Origin: Bacillus sp. S/N-304-OC-R1
GTDB lineage: Bacteria > Bacillota > Bacilli > Bacillales > Cytobacillaceae
Length of the DNA: 64,000 nt
NCBI RefSeq assembly: GCF_019749375.1
Contig: NZ_JACWFE010000013.1
Span: 186,001-250,000 of the forward strand
Direction: 5' to 3'
In this document: positions 17,106 through 27,150 of the stretch, in pieces
Numbering within the stretch: the stretch's first letter is position 1
How the letters are laid out: each line of letters starts with the position of its first letter
Translations under genes and position numbers: made by a program
The notes under the pieces: model-generated
The model's database searches: none
What the model was told of the DNA's origin: nothing
The model's input: only the letters and a program-made list of their open reading frames with translations

Positions 17106-18242
17106 ATGTCTGAAGAGATGAATCAAGTTCAAGTGAGAAATTTTGAAGTTGGCGATAAGGTTACTGGACAAGTAACAAAAGTCGAAGAGAAACAAGTTAT
17201 TGTGAATATTATTGACAGTAAGCTTGATGGAATCATTCCTATTAGTGAGTTATCAAGTCTTCACGTAGAGAAGGCTAGTGATGCTGTTTCAGATGGAGAG
17301 CAGCTGGAGCTTGAGGTGTTAAAAGTGGAAGAAGACGCATTAATTTTGTCCAAGCGAAAAGTTGATGCAGAAAAATCATGGACAGATCTTGAAGCAAAGT
17401 TCAATAATGGTGAAATTTTTGAGGCTGAAATTAAAGATGTTGTTAAGGGCGGCCTAGTTGTAGATCTTGGAGTTCGTGGATTTGTACCTGCATCCTTAGT
17501 AGAAGATTTCTTTGTTGAGGACTTTTCAGATTACAAAGGCAACACAATGACTTTTAAAATTGTTGAACTTGAGAAGGATAAAAATCGTTTAATCCTTTCA
17601 CATCGTGCTGTAATTGAGGAAGCAAAAGGGAAGCAAAAGAACCAAATTCTTGATTCACTTGAGCCTGGTAAGGTGATTGAAGGAACTGTTCAAAGAATTA
17701 CTGATTTCGGAGCTTTCGTTGATATCGGCGGTATTGATGGCCTTGTTCATATTTCACAGCTGTCTCATGAGCATGTGAGCAACCCTTCTGAAGTAGTTGC
17801 TGAAGGTCAAAAGGTTAAAGTAAAGGTTTTAAGTGTTGATCGTGCAAATGAACGTATTTCTTTATCAATTAAAGATACACTTCCTGGACCTTGGGCAAGT
17901 ATAGCCGAAAAAGCGCCAAAGGGCAGCACGCTTAATGGAGTTGTGAAGAGACTAGTTTCCTACGGTGCATTTGTGGAATTATTCCCAGGAGTTGAGGGTC
18001 TTGTTCACATTTCACAAATTTCACATAAACATATTGCTACACCTCATGAAGTATTAAAAGAAGGCCAAGAAATTCAAGTAAAAGTATTAGATGTAAATGA
18101 GCAAGAGCAGCGTCTCTCTCTTAGCATCAAGGAGCTTCAAGATAAAGAACCTGAATATGTTACGGATTATGTGCTACCAGAGGAATCAAAAGGATTCCAG
18201 CTTGGAGATATGATTGGCGATAAATTAAAGAATTTAAAATGA
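17106..18242 (+). CDS. rpsA: S1 RNA-binding domain protein (ribosomal protein S1 homologue YpfD)
   Basis: 378 residues with four S1 OB-fold repeats at about 16-85, 103-168, 188-257 and 274-344. The last two carry canonical blocks [19 protein letters not shown] and [20 protein letters not shown]. It lacks the extra N-terminal domains of the six-repeat E. coli S1, as in other low-GC Gram-positives where its place on the ribosome is uncertain. Strong AAGGAGG ribosome site before ATG 17106. Confidence 0.93.
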   Translation: MSEEMNQVQVRNFEVGDKVTGQVTKVEEKQVIVNIIDSKLDGIIPISELSSLHVEKASDAVSDGEQLELEVLKVEEDALILSKRKVDAEKSWTDLEAKFNNGEIFEAEIKDVVKGGLVVDLGVRGFVPASLVEDFFVEDFSDYKGNTMTFKIVELEKDKNRLILSHRAVIEEAKGKQKNQILDSLEPGKVIEGTVQRITDFGAFVDIGGIDGLVHISQLSHEHVSNPSEVVAEGQKVKVKVLSVDRANERISLSIKDTLPGPWASIAEKAPKGSTLNGVVKRLVSYGAFVELFPGVEGLVHISQISHKHIATPHEVLKEGQEIQVKVLDVNEQEQRLSLSIKELQDKEPEYVTDYVLPEESKGFQLGDMIGDKLKNLK

Positions 18243-18256
18243 TAATGGTGTGATAA

Positions 18257-19321
<1,065 letters not shown>

Positions 19322-19323
19322 AG

Positions 19324-19369
19324 AAAAGGCTCTAGCAAGGAAATTCTTGCAGAGCCTTTTCCGTTTTTA
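19324..19369 (+). terminator. Terminator of the rpsA-fni unit
   Basis: AAAAGGCTCTaGCAAG/CTTGCaGAGCCTTTT stem, then CCGTTTTT. Confidence 0.85.
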
Positions 19370-19423
19370 GGAAATAATAAATTCGCGTGATGTGGATAAC
19401 GTTGTGAAGAAATTTGTTTGCGT

Positions 19424-19655
19424 TCAGCTCCAGCGCCTACCCCCGACGTATAGGAAGTACTAGTGTCGACAATGCAACAGGACGTTGCGTTTTTGTCGAC
19501 CTCTAGGTCACAAGCCAATCCTCTCAGAAAGGTAAAGAACACCTTTCAGAGAGGATCGACTTGTGCTTGTCGGGGGTGAGCACAAAGGAAAGCTTCTGCG
19601 AATAATCCTCGCAGGAACAATTGTCCTTTAATTGTTCCGAAGGCGCTTGCGCATT
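19424..19655. repeat. Structured intergenic repeat, family B, long copy
   Basis: Outer pairing AGCGCCT (19432) with AGGCGCT (19641), then CCCCGAC (19441) with GTCGGGG. An inner stem ATCCTCTC..AAGGT / ACCTT..GAGAGGAT surrounds a GGTAAAGA-type loop. A nested hairpin, GTCGACAA (19465) with TTGTCGAC (19493), is extra relative to the copies at 27151-27443. It fills the 340-base gap between the fni terminator and the stop of ypzI. Related elements are common in Bacillaceae spacers. Confidence 0.75.
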
Positions 19656-19660
19656 TGTTC

Positions 19661-19801
19661 CTACAATTTATTGTTATTTAAATCCCGGGCTTCTTCTGGA
19701 CTTTGCATTTTGGTTGCACCATCATAGTGAAGAGCTTGATCTCTATCTGATTCCACTCTTCGGCTTTTCTTTAATTTTGACTCTTGACGATCCCTTCCCA
19801 T
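19661..19801 (-). CDS. ypzI: Small protein of the YpzI family
   Basis: 46-residue charged protein starting MGRDRQESKLKKS, with the conserved core RVESDRDQALHYDGATKM and ending in an Asn-rich tail. This core (DRDQ..HYDGATK) is the family signature as I recall it from Bacillus genomes, where ypzI lies beside yphA and fni. GGGAGGTG lies eight bases before the second of two nearby ATG codons, in the frame used here. Divergent from yphA and convergent with fni. Function unknown, possibly spore-associated. Confidence 0.8.
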   Translation of the reverse strand: MGRDRQESKLKKSRRVESDRDQALHYDGATKMQSPEEARDLNNNKL

Positions 19802-19958
19802 TCATAAACACCTCCCTCTCATTAACATGGACTAGCTTAGACAATTTATTCAGTATGTACTGCACAAGTAATGGGAGATAGGTAAAATTCTCATGAATAA
19901 AGGGATTAAAAAGGGTTCCGAAGAGCCATAATGGGAAGCATAGGGAGGTGTGCATGAA

Positions 19959-20567
19959 GTGGAAGGATTGACTTTTTATTGGATCACGTGGATATATTGG
20001 GTGATCTCTACTTTTTTTATGAAAAAGGGAAGTTTATCGAGGTTTTATTTATCTTTATGGATATTAATGCTTATTATTATTTCGCCTTACTCTTTTTCCC
20101 TTTACGATTTTGAAATATCATTTGCAAGCATTATGCTGTTAGTAACGTTATTTTTAATGGTTAGTACAATCAAAAGCTTAAAAGCTGCATATGTTTTATT
20201 AAGCTCTTTTATTATTATGCTTGCTTATGTGTGCTTTCATTTATTTGAATTATTTGATCCGGTTTTACTCATTTTCCCAAGGAATTGGATGCTTGCTATA
20301 CTGTTAATTTCTCTAACATTTATCCTGCAAGCTAATAAACTGTACCGGTTTATCATCCTCATATTAGGATCGATTCAAGGTGAATTTCTTTATGCATACA
20401 TTCTTAATAAATATTCATTTCCGTTTTTAATCGGCTCATATGCTTATTTAGATGCTATTGCACTATCAACTGCACTGGCAGCCGCATGGACAAGCTTTGA
20501 ATACTTAACGTCCTTCTATGAGAAGCATTTGAACCAAATTGAAAAGGAAAAACAGAAATTATCGTGA
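19959..20567 (+). CDS. yphA: YphA family membrane protein
   Basis: About 202 residues with six or so hydrophobic segments and a short charged C-terminus (EKHLNQIEKEKQKLS). Position and topology match B. subtilis yphA. GTG at 19959 is chosen because GGGAGGTG is eight bases upstream; an in-frame GTG at 19950 falls inside that ribosome site. No enzymatic motif is visible and the function is unknown. A family A repeat begins 54 bases after its stop. Confidence 0.78.
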   Translation: MEGLTFYWITWIYWVISTFFMKKGSLSRFYLSLWILMLIIISPYSFSLYDFEISFASIMLLVTLFLMVSTIKSLKAAYVLLSSFIIMLAYVCFHLFELFDPVLLIFPRNWMLAILLISLTFILQANKLYRFIILILGSIQGEFLYAYILNKYSFPFLIGSYAYLDAIALSTALAAAWTSFEYLTSFYEKHLNQIEKEKQKLS

Positions 20568-20620
20568 AACCATTTTATGTCTATTATGTAAAAGATCGTT
20601 GTTTTTTACTATTGAAAGCA

Positions 20621-20765
20621 CACAGTGAATTGGAGCGGAAGGCGCTTGACTCCTGCGGGAAGTAGAGGAAAGGTCGAGACCCCGCAGACGGAACGGCGAA
20701 GAGGCTCGACTTCCTCCCCGCGATCGCTGCGTGCCTGTAGCGGAAAGGAACGGTTCACTGTTTAG
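20621..20765. repeat. Structured intergenic repeat, family A, copy 1
   Basis: About 145 bases, strongly G+C-rich against its surroundings. Bounded by an inverted pair ACAGTGAA (20622) and TTCACTGT (20754). Internal pairing CTGCGGG with CCCGCAG, and GAGG-CTCGACTT-CCTC. A second copy is at 63236-63374. The motif GGCGCTTGACTCCTG...GTAGCGGAAAGGAACGG is a repeat widespread in Bacillaceae spacers. The remaining sequence to der (20766-21083) holds only one terminator-like hairpin. Confidence 0.85.
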
Positions 20766-20898
20766 TCATAAAAAGAAAGTTTACGAAAACAGAATTATAG
20801 AAAATTGATTTTCAATCCAGCTTTATCGTAAAACAGCAGGCTATTCCAAGTTTTTAATTGCTACTATGGTACTGCTTTGATAAGATTATAAAGTTAGG

Positions 20899-20930
20899 CC
20901 CTTCTATGTAACGTAAAGAAGGGTTTATTT
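20899..20930 (+). terminator. Terminator-like hairpin before der
   Basis: CCCTTCT/AGAAGGG stem, ten-base loop, GTTTATTT tail. It is 330 bases after yphA, so it may be that gene's original terminator displaced by the repeat. Confidence 0.55.
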
Positions 20931-21083
20931 AGCTAATTGGAATTTTAACCTTAATAATTTTTTCAGAAATGTTTTAGTTTCGATTAAATTTCCAATGAAG
21001 TATCACAAAGAATTACGTTGCCTTTGCCGAATGGACATGGCAAATGCTTAGTTTTTCTAATTAGGAATGAAAGGGTGATGTTC

Positions 21084-22394
21084 ATGGCAAAGCCAGTTAT
21101 AGCAATTGTCGGACGTCCAAACGTTGGAAAATCAACCATATTTAATAGAATAGTCGGAGAAAGGATTTCCATTGTAGAAGATATACCTGGAGTAACTAGG
21201 GATCGTATATACAGTTCAGGAGATTGGTTAAATCATGAATTTAATATCATTGATACAGGTGGTATTGATATTGGGGACGAGCCTTTCCTTGAACAAATAC
21301 GCCAGCAGGCTGAAATTGCAATTGATGAAGCAGATGTTATTATCTTTTTAACTAACGGACGAGAAGGGGTAACGGCTGCAGACGAAGAAGTTGCAAAAAT
21401 TTTGTATAAAGCGAAAAAGCCTGTTGTTCTTGGTGTTAATAAAATTGATAATCCAGAGATGAGAGAACAAATATATGATTTCTACGCACTTGGTTTTGGA
21501 GAGCCTTTTCCTATTTCCGGCTCACATGGATTAGGTTTAGGTGACTTGCTTGATGAAGCGGCAAAGCATTTCCCTAAGCACGGACAAAAGGATTATGATG
21601 AAGATGTAATCAAGTTTTCATTAATTGGCCGTCCAAACGTAGGAAAGTCCTCTCTAGTCAATGCAATATTAGGAGAAGATCGAGTAATTGTGAGCAATAT
21701 TGCAGGGACAACTAGGGATGCAATTGATTCAGAGCTTACTTATAATGGAGAAAAATACGTCATTATAGATACAGCTGGTATGCGCAAAAAAGGTAAGGTA
21801 TACGAAACGACTGAAAAATATAGTGTGCTTCGGGCATTAAGAGCCATTGAACGATCAGATGTAGTTCTCGTTGTCATCGATGGTGAGGAAGGTATAATTG
21901 AACAGGATAAGCGGATTGCCGGATATGCTCATGAAGCAGGACGAGCAGTAGTGATTGTCGTTAACAAATGGGATGCAGTGGAAAAAGACGAAAAAACAAT
22001 GAAGGAATTTGAGCAAAAAATTCGCGAGCATTTCTTATTCCTTGATTATGCGCCAATCGTATTTCTATCAGCAAAAACAAAAAAACGGATTCATACCCTT
22101 ATTCCAATGATTAATACAGCTAGTGAAAATCATGCTCTGCGCGTTGAAACTAGTGTATTAAATGATGTCATAATGGATGCAGTTGCGATGAATCCAACAC
22201 CGACGGATAAAGGTAAGCGTCTGAGACTTTACTATGCGACTCAGGTTGCAGTTAAGCCGCCAACTTTTGTTGTCTTTGTAAATGAGCCTGATTTAATGCA
22301 TTTTTCTTATGAACGCTTTTTGGAAAATAGAATTAGAGATGCTTTCGGTTTTGAAGGAACGCCAATTAAAATATATGCACGAGAAAGAAAATAA
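21084..22394 (+). CDS. der: GTPase Der (EngA), 50S ribosome assembly factor
   Basis: 436-residue GTPase with two tandem G domains and a C-terminal KH-like domain. Each G domain has GRPNVGKS (10-17 and about 182-189); the first has DTGG, the second DTAG, with NKID and NKWD as G4. Essential for 50S maturation. ATG 21084 begins [13 protein letters not shown] and follows AAGGGTGATG; an earlier in-frame start lacks homology. Downstream of it lies a 30-base palindrome and then gpsA. Confidence 0.96.
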   Translation: MAKPVIAIVGRPNVGKSTIFNRIVGERISIVEDIPGVTRDRIYSSGDWLNHEFNIIDTGGIDIGDEPFLEQIRQQAEIAIDEADVIIFLTNGREGVTAADEEVAKILYKAKKPVVLGVNKIDNPEMREQIYDFYALGFGEPFPISGSHGLGLGDLLDEAAKHFPKHGQKDYDEDVIKFSLIGRPNVGKSSLVNAILGEDRVIVSNIAGTTRDAIDSELTYNGEKYVIIDTAGMRKKGKVYETTEKYSVLRALRAIERSDVVLVVIDGEEGIIEQDKRIAGYAHEAGRAVVIVVNKWDAVEKDEKTMKEFEQKIREHFLFLDYAPIVFLSAKTKKRIHTLIPMINTASENHALRVETSVLNDVIMDAVAMNPTPTDKGKRLRLYYATQVAVKPPTFVVFVNEPDLMHFSYERFLENRIRDAFGFEGTPIKIYARERK

Positions 22395-22410
22395 AAAACG
22401 TGAGTGCGTG

Positions 22411-22440
22411 TTCAGGAGGCATTAATTAATGGCTTCTGAA
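22411..22440. other. Thirty-base imperfect palindrome between der and gpsA
   Basis: TTCAGGAGGCATTAA pairs with TTAATGGCTTCTGAA apart from one G-G mismatch and one G-T. No T-tail follows, so a simple terminator is unlikely; it could be an operator or mRNA processing hairpin. Confidence 0.45.
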
Positions 22441-22477
22441 CTCTGCCATTCTTAAAATGATTAAAAGGTGTGATGAA

Positions 22478-23530
22478 ATGGAGCAAAGGGTTGAACGAGT
22501 AGCTGTGGTTGGAGCTGGCAGTTGGGGTACTGCCTTAGCTATGGTTTTAGCGGATAATGGACATGAAGTTCGTCTATGGGGTCATAACCTTTATCAAATT
22601 AATGAAATCAATGAAAATCACACAAACAAGAAATATTTACCTGAAATCATTCTCCCTGAAAGCATTACAGGATTTTATGATTTAAAGGAAGCGCTACTAG
22701 ACGTACATACGATCATTCTTGCTGTTCCTACAAAAGCAATTCGTGAAGTAACGAGCAAGATAGATTCTATCATTGAACAACCAGTCACTATAGTCCATGT
22801 AAGTAAAGGCGTTGAACCAGATACACTTCTCCGCATATCAGAAATGATTGAGCAGGAAATGTCTCCCCTTCATCTTGGCAGTGTTGTTGTTTTATCTGGA
22901 CCTAGTCATGCTGAAGAGGTAAGCTTAAGGCACCCAACAACTGTTACTGTGTCTTCAAAGAACATGGAGGCTGCTGAAGGAATCCAAGATTTATTTATTA
23001 ACAATAATTTTAGAGTATATACGAATCCGGATATAGTCGGTGTTGAAATTGGAGGAGCATTAAAAAATATTATTGCACTTGCCGCAGGGATTACTGATGG
23101 CTTAGGATATGGCGATAATGCGAAAGCTGCCTTAATTACGAGGGGGTTGGCGGAAATTGCCCGTTTAGGAATGAAAATGGGAGCAAGCCCTCTTACTTTT
23201 TCAGGATTGACAGGAATTGGCGATTTAATTGTCACATGCACAAGTGTGCATTCACGAAACTGGAGAGCAGGTCACATGCTTGGAAAAGGGCATAATCTGC
23301 AAGAAGTTCTAGATAATATGGGAATGGTTGTAGAAGGGGTTAGAACGACTAAGGCAGCTAAACAGCTAGCTGAAAAATATGATGTGAGTATGCCAATAAC
23401 TGACGTGCTTTACGAAGTTCTGTTCAATGATGTCAATGCAAAGGATGCAGTAGATCTCCTAATGGCACGTGGAAAGAAGAACGAGATGGAAGACCTAACA
23501 AATGTTCTTGAGTCTGGAATAAGTGAGTGA
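22478..23530 (+). CDS. gpsA: NAD(P)-dependent glycerol-3-phosphate dehydrogenase
   Basis: Reduces dihydroxyacetone phosphate to sn-glycerol-3-phosphate for phospholipid synthesis. 350 residues. N-terminal Rossmann motif [12 protein letters not shown] (about 10-21), substrate block SKGVEP, GPSHAEE, the catalytic Lys in [13 protein letters not shown], and [17 protein letters not shown] 22478 follows AAAGGTGTGATGAA. It sits directly after der as in B. subtilis. Terminator-like hairpin 126 bases downstream. Confidence 0.95.
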   Translation: MEQRVERVAVVGAGSWGTALAMVLADNGHEVRLWGHNLYQINEINENHTNKKYLPEIILPESITGFYDLKEALLDVHTIILAVPTKAIREVTSKIDSIIEQPVTIVHVSKGVEPDTLLRISEMIEQEMSPLHLGSVVVLSGPSHAEEVSLRHPTTVTVSSKNMEAAEGIQDLFINNNFRVYTNPDIVGVEIGGALKNIIALAAGITDGLGYGDNAKAALITRGLAEIARLGMKMGASPLTFSGLTGIGDLIVTCTSVHSRNWRAGHMLGKGHNLQEVLDNMGMVVEGVRTTKAAKQLAEKYDVSMPITDVLYEVLFNDVNAKDAVDLLMARGKKNEMEDLTNVLESGISE

Positions 23531-23655
23531 AAAAAGATTTGTAATTAAATTTTTTTATATAGGCATTCGAGGATACGTGAGAGCTTCTTTGTGCATACAA
23601 TGCAACGAAGCAAACTGGTGAAATGAACAGGTGTATGGGTTATTTTAGTCATTTA

Positions 23656-23701
23656 AGCTTGAGTTAAAGAAATGCCCCTTTCTTTAACTCAGCTTTTTTT
23701 G
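23656..23701 (+). terminator. Terminator downstream of gpsA
   Basis: GAGTTAAAGAAA tgcccc TTTCTTTAACTC stem with a TTTTTTT tail. Confidence 0.85.
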
Positions 23702-23776
23702 TGATCTTAATAAATGTTTCTTTTTCAAACTTTCAAACTGTATGATATAATACATTCGGCAAAAGGAGTTGAGATC

Positions 23777-23977
23777 ATGTCGCCGTCTTTAATGAAAATG
23801 TGGATATCGCTAGCATCAATGGGTTTTATGTTTATTTCCATTTTAATGATTTATTTAAGCCGCTATAAATTAGGCGGAATATTAAAGTTTCTTACAGCTT
23901 TTATTGCATATTTATTAATGATTGTTTCAGGGATAATCATTGTACTTGTTGTATTTAGTGGTCCAACTAGTGATTAG
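23777..23977 (+). CDS. yphE: DUF2768 family small membrane protein YphE
   Basis: 66-residue protein with two transmembrane helices (about 7-27 and 36-59) joined by LSRYKLGG, a layout characteristic of the YphE/DUF2768 family found between gpsA and yphF. AAAGGAGTTGAGATC precedes ATG 23777. Probably co-transcribed with yphF 36 bases later. A perfect SigE-like -10 (CATACAAT, 23594) lies upstream, but the spacing to any -35 is off. Function unknown. Confidence 0.83.
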   Translation: MSPSLMKMWISLASMGFMFISILMIYLSRYKLGGILKFLTAFIAYLLMIVSGIIIVLVVFSGPTSD

Positions 23978-24013
23978 TATTAAATTATACATAGACTAAA
24001 AGGGTTGATTTAA

Positions 24014-24727
24014 ATGAAAAAAGGTTTGCAGCTGCTTTGCTATTTGCTGCTATCTATACCGTTACTGAGTGGATGCATGTATCCAAAAGAAAATCTAGCA
24101 CAAAATAAAGTTCCTTATGAAGATCAGCTTTCAGCTGTCCAAACTGCTGTAAATTCATATAAAGAAGCAAATGGCGGGCTATTGCCTATTAAAACAAGAG
24201 ATGAAACAACCCCAATCTATCAAAAATATCCAATTGATTTCAAAAAGCTTGTCCCTCAATATATGGCTGCAATACCTGGGAATGCCTATGAATCAGGAGG
24301 GATTTTTCAATATGTTTTGATAGATGCTGAAACTGACCCTAAGGTTAAAATCTTTGATTTAAGAATGGCTGAAACGATTCGTGACATAAAGCTAAGAATG
24401 AAAGCACAAAAGTATCCGCCTTATAAAGAACAGATTGCTAAAAATGTTTTTACGATGGACTATCAAAAGCTTGGGTATAAAGAGGATCCTGCAGCACTTA
24501 GCCCGTATAGTGGCAGAAATCTGCCGTTCGTTATTACAGGCGAAGCTGAAGTTTATGTTGATTATACGAGTGACCTTCATGAAGCAATTAAAGACAAGGA
24601 CCTTTCCTATGAACCTGGGGATGATATTAGGGGTATATTGACTAAAAGCTCTGCATTTGTTCCTGCTTATTCCCTCCCTTATACGATTGATGAAAAAACA
24701 AAAAATCCAATCTTTTTAGCGAAATAG
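24014..24727 (+). CDS. yphF: Lipoprotein YphF
   Basis: 237-residue putative lipoprotein: hydrophobic signal (4-18) and lipobox LLSGC with Cys at 21. The mature part is soluble, with YEDQLSAVQTAVNSYKEANGGLLP resembling the pilin-like competence or spore lipoprotein start. No enzymatic motif recognised. It forms a likely pair with yphE just ahead of spoIVA, as in B. subtilis. Terminator four bases after the stop. Confidence 0.84.
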   Translation: MKKGLQLLCYLLLSIPLLSGCMYPKENLAQNKVPYEDQLSAVQTAVNSYKEANGGLLPIKTRDETTPIYQKYPIDFKKLVPQYMAAIPGNAYESGGIFQYVLIDAETDPKVKIFDLRMAETIRDIKLRMKAQKYPPYKEQIAKNVFTMDYQKLGYKEDPAALSPYSGRNLPFVITGEAEVYVDYTSDLHEAIKDKDLSYEPGDDIRGILTKSSAFVPAYSLPYTIDEKTKNPIFLAK

Positions 24728-24731
24728 GCAT

Positions 24732-24773
24732 AACCCTTCTTCTGCAAAATATATTGTAGGAGAAGGGTTTTTT
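24732..24773 (+). terminator. Terminator of yphEF
   Basis: AACCCTTCT/AGAAGGGTT stem with TTTTTT tail. Confidence 0.85.
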
Positions 24774-24912
24774 AATGTAATTTTAACATTAAATGTAAAT
24801 GAACAGCATAATAGTGAAAAAATGTTATCTTTATCGGGGTAATTTATTATAAAAACTGTCATAACGAGGTAGGACAACGTCATAAACATATACTGTCCAA
24901 ACGTAATTGATA

Positions 24913-24926
24913 GGATAATATTATCC
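24913..24926. promoter_or_regulatory. Perfect palindrome in the spoIVA leader
   Basis: GGATAATATTATCC, a perfect 14-base palindrome centred about 29 bases before the TTG start and close to the ribosome site. It could be a regulator site, or chance in an A/T-rich leader. Confidence 0.35.
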
Positions 24927-24948
24927 CACAGATTCGGGAGGGGATCAC

Positions 24949-26427
24949 TTGGAAAAGGTAGATATTTTTAAAGATATTGCCGAAAGAACAGGCGGCGACA
25001 TCTATTTCGGAGTAGTAGGTGCAGTACGTACAGGCAAATCAACATTTATTAAAAAGTTTATGGAATTAGTTGTTTTGCCAAACATGACTAATGAAGCTGA
25101 TAGGGCCCGCACCCAGGATGAACTCCCTCAGAGTGCAGCCGGCAAAACCATTATGACAACTGAACCAAAATTTGTACCAAATCAGGCAGCAACAGTTCAT
25201 GTAGATGAAGGCTTGGACGTTAACATCCGTTTAGTTGATTGTGTTGGGTACACAGTGCCAGGAGCGAAGGGATATGAGGATGAAAATGGGCCAAGAATGA
25301 TCAATACACCTTGGTATGAAGAGCCTATTCCATTTCATGAAGCGGCTGAAATTGGCACAAGAAAAGTGATTCAAGAGCATTCAACTATCGGCGTAGTTAT
25401 TACAACTGATGGAACTATTGGGGAAATTCCTCGAGCGAATTACTTAGAAGCAGAGGAAAGAGTTATTAATGAATTAAAAGAGGTTGGAAAACCCTTCATA
25501 ATGATTATTAATAGTGTACAGCCGCATCATCCAAATACAGAGGCTCTCAAAAATAATCTCTCTGAAAAATATGATATTCCTGTGTTAGCAATGAGTGTGG
25601 AAGGCATGAGAGAATCGGATGTATTAAATGTTATGCGTGAAGCTCTTTATGAGTTCCCGGTTTTAGAGGTCAATGTAAATCTACCAAGCTGGGTTATGGT
25701 TCTTCGTGAGGATCATTGGCTAAGAGAAAGCTATCAGGATGCTGTTAAAGAAACTGTAAAGGATATTAAGAGACTGCGCGACGTTGACAGGGTTGTTCAT
25801 CAATTCAGCGATTTTGAATTCATCGATCGTGCAGGACTTGCGGGGATTGAAATGGGTCAAGGTGTCGCTGAAATTGACCTATACGCCCCAGATGATCTGT
25901 ATGATGAAGTATTAAAAGAAATTGTAGGTGTAGAAATTCGCGGGAAGGATCATTTACTAGAATTAATGCAGGATTTTGCCCACGCGAAAACAGAGTATGA
26001 TCAAATTTCGGATGCATTAAAAATGGTGAAGCAAACTGGGTATGGAATTGCAGCACCATCACTAGCGGATATGAGCTTGGATGAACCAGAAATTACACGA
26101 CATGGATCAAGATTCGGTGTAAGGCTAAAAGCGGTTGCTCCGTCAATTCACATGATTAAAGTGGATGTTGAATCAGAATTCTCTCCAATCATTGGAACAG
26201 AGAAGCAAAGTGAGGAGCTAGTTCGTTATTTAATGCAAGATTTCGAGGATGATCCGTTATCAATATGGAATTCGGACATTTTTGGCCGCAGCCTCAGTTC
26301 TATTGTTCGAGAAGGCATTCAAGCAAAGCTTTCAATGATGCCTGAAAATGCAAGATATAAATTAAAAGAGACATTAGAAAGAATAATTAACGAGGGATCA
26401 GGCGGATTAATTGCCATTATTTTATAA
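24949..26427 (+). CDS. spoIVA: Spore morphogenesis ATPase SpoIVA
   Basis: Cytoskeletal ATPase that polymerises around the forespore and anchors the coat and cortex. 492 residues, the exact family length, with Walker A GAVRTGKS (24-31), the TRAFAC-like DCVGYTVPGA, and the conserved C-terminal SpoVM-contacting end INEGSGGLIAIIL. TTG start with GGGAGGGG upstream, the same start codon used in B. subtilis. Expected mother-cell SigE control; a GTCATAA and CATAAACA pair near 24860-24890 is only a weak match. Confidence 0.97.
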   Translation: MEKVDIFKDIAERTGGDIYFGVVGAVRTGKSTFIKKFMELVVLPNMTNEADRARTQDELPQSAAGKTIMTTEPKFVPNQAATVHVDEGLDVNIRLVDCVGYTVPGAKGYEDENGPRMINTPWYEEPIPFHEAAEIGTRKVIQEHSTIGVVITTDGTIGEIPRANYLEAEERVINELKEVGKPFIMIINSVQPHHPNTEALKNNLSEKYDIPVLAMSVEGMRESDVLNVMREALYEFPVLEVNVNLPSWVMVLREDHWLRESYQDAVKETVKDIKRLRDVDRVVHQFSDFEFIDRAGLAGIEMGQGVAEIDLYAPDDLYDEVLKEIVGVEIRGKDHLLELMQDFAHAKTEYDQISDALKMVKQTGYGIAAPSLADMSLDEPEITRHGSRFGVRLKAVAPSIHMIKVDVESEFSPIIGTEKQSEELVRYLMQDFEDDPLSIWNSDIFGRSLSSIVREGIQAKLSMMPENARYKLKETLERIINEGSGGLIAIIL

Positions 26428-26450
26428 GACTCCAATTGGGGTCTTTTTCT
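26426..26450 (+). terminator. Terminator of spoIVA
   Basis: AGACtCC AATT GGgGTCT stem with a T-rich tail. Confidence 0.8.
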
Positions 26451-26540
26451 TTTTTACCCATATAAATTAACAAATAAACGTAAAATTGGCTGTTAAATCA
26501 AATGAAAATGAAAACTTTCCCATTAAAACGTGAATTATTC

Positions 26541-26567
26541 TTGATAACAGGAATCTATTGTGATAAT
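26541..26567 (+). promoter_or_regulatory. Candidate promoter upstream of hbs
   Basis: TTGATA (-35), 15-base spacer, and an extended -10 TGTGATAAT. It lies 225 bases before hbs, consistent with a long leader. B. subtilis hbs has more than one promoter; only this one is readable here. Confidence 0.4.
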
Positions 26568-26584
26568 CTTTTAAACAGAATTAC

Positions 26585-26695
26585 CGTTGTAACACCTCAA
26601 ACCCTTATTAATAAAGGATTTATAAGTAAATTTGATTGAAAAAAAATTGAATTTGATTTATTATTGGGCATGTTAAACAAAAATACGTTACAACG
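26585..26695. other. Distant inverted repeat upstream of hbs
   Basis: Arms CGTTGTAAC (26585-26593) and GTTACAACG (26687-26695) are exact inverse copies 93 bases apart; the second lies in its own small palindrome (ACGTTACAACGT). The rest of the 365-base spoIVA-hbs gap is A/T-rich and holds only the candidate promoter. Confidence 0.35.
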
Positions 26696-26792
26696 TTTAG
26701 AATTTAGTAATTTTGTTTACAAATGTTAGTAAGAATGCTTAATAGGTCAATTGATTAAGTTATCAATTACTTTTTTGGGAGGAGGTGAAACC

Positions 26793-27065
26793 ATGAACAA
26801 GACAGAATTAATTAACGCAGTTGCTGAAAGCAGTGAACTTTCTAAAAAGGACGCTACTAAAGCAGTTGACGCAGTATTTGATGCAATCCTTGATGCTTTA
26901 AAAGCTGGTGATAAAGTACAATTAATTGGTTTCGGAAACTTTGAAGTTCGTGAGCGTGCTGCTCGTAAAGGACGCAATCCACAAACTGGTGAAGAAATCG
27001 AAATCGCTGCTAGCAAAGTTCCTGCATTCAAACCAGGAAAAGCACTTAAGGATGCTGTGAAATAA
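26793..27065 (+). CDS. hbs: DNA-binding protein HU (HBsu)
   Basis: 90-residue nucleoid protein that bends DNA as a homodimer. It has the [12 protein letters not shown] start, the [27 protein letters not shown]-embracing arm, and the [14 protein letters not shown] end typical of Bacillus HU. A very strong GGGAGGAGGTGA ribosome site and codon use rich in preferred codons suggest high expression. ATG 26793 is the only start with that site. Own terminator follows. Confidence 0.96.
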   Translation: MNKTELINAVAESSELSKKDATKAVDAVFDAILDALKAGDKVQLIGFGNFEVRERAARKGRNPQTGEEIEIAASKVPAFKPGKALKDAVK

Positions 27066-27100
27066 GTACATAAACGTGCTTAAATTAAGCATTGAGTTAA

Positions 27101-27128
27101 AACCGCGAATTTTTTCGCGGTTTTTTTC
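27101..27128 (+). terminator. Terminator of hbs
   Basis: AACCGCGAA/TTCGCGGTT stem with TTTTTTT tail. Confidence 0.9.
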
Positions 27129-27150
27129 TTACCCTTCAAATCCCCTTCCA

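Noticed and set aside
19621-19881. Plus-strand reading frame opposite ypzI
   Set aside because: It is the antisense of ypzI and part of the repeat; no ribosome site.
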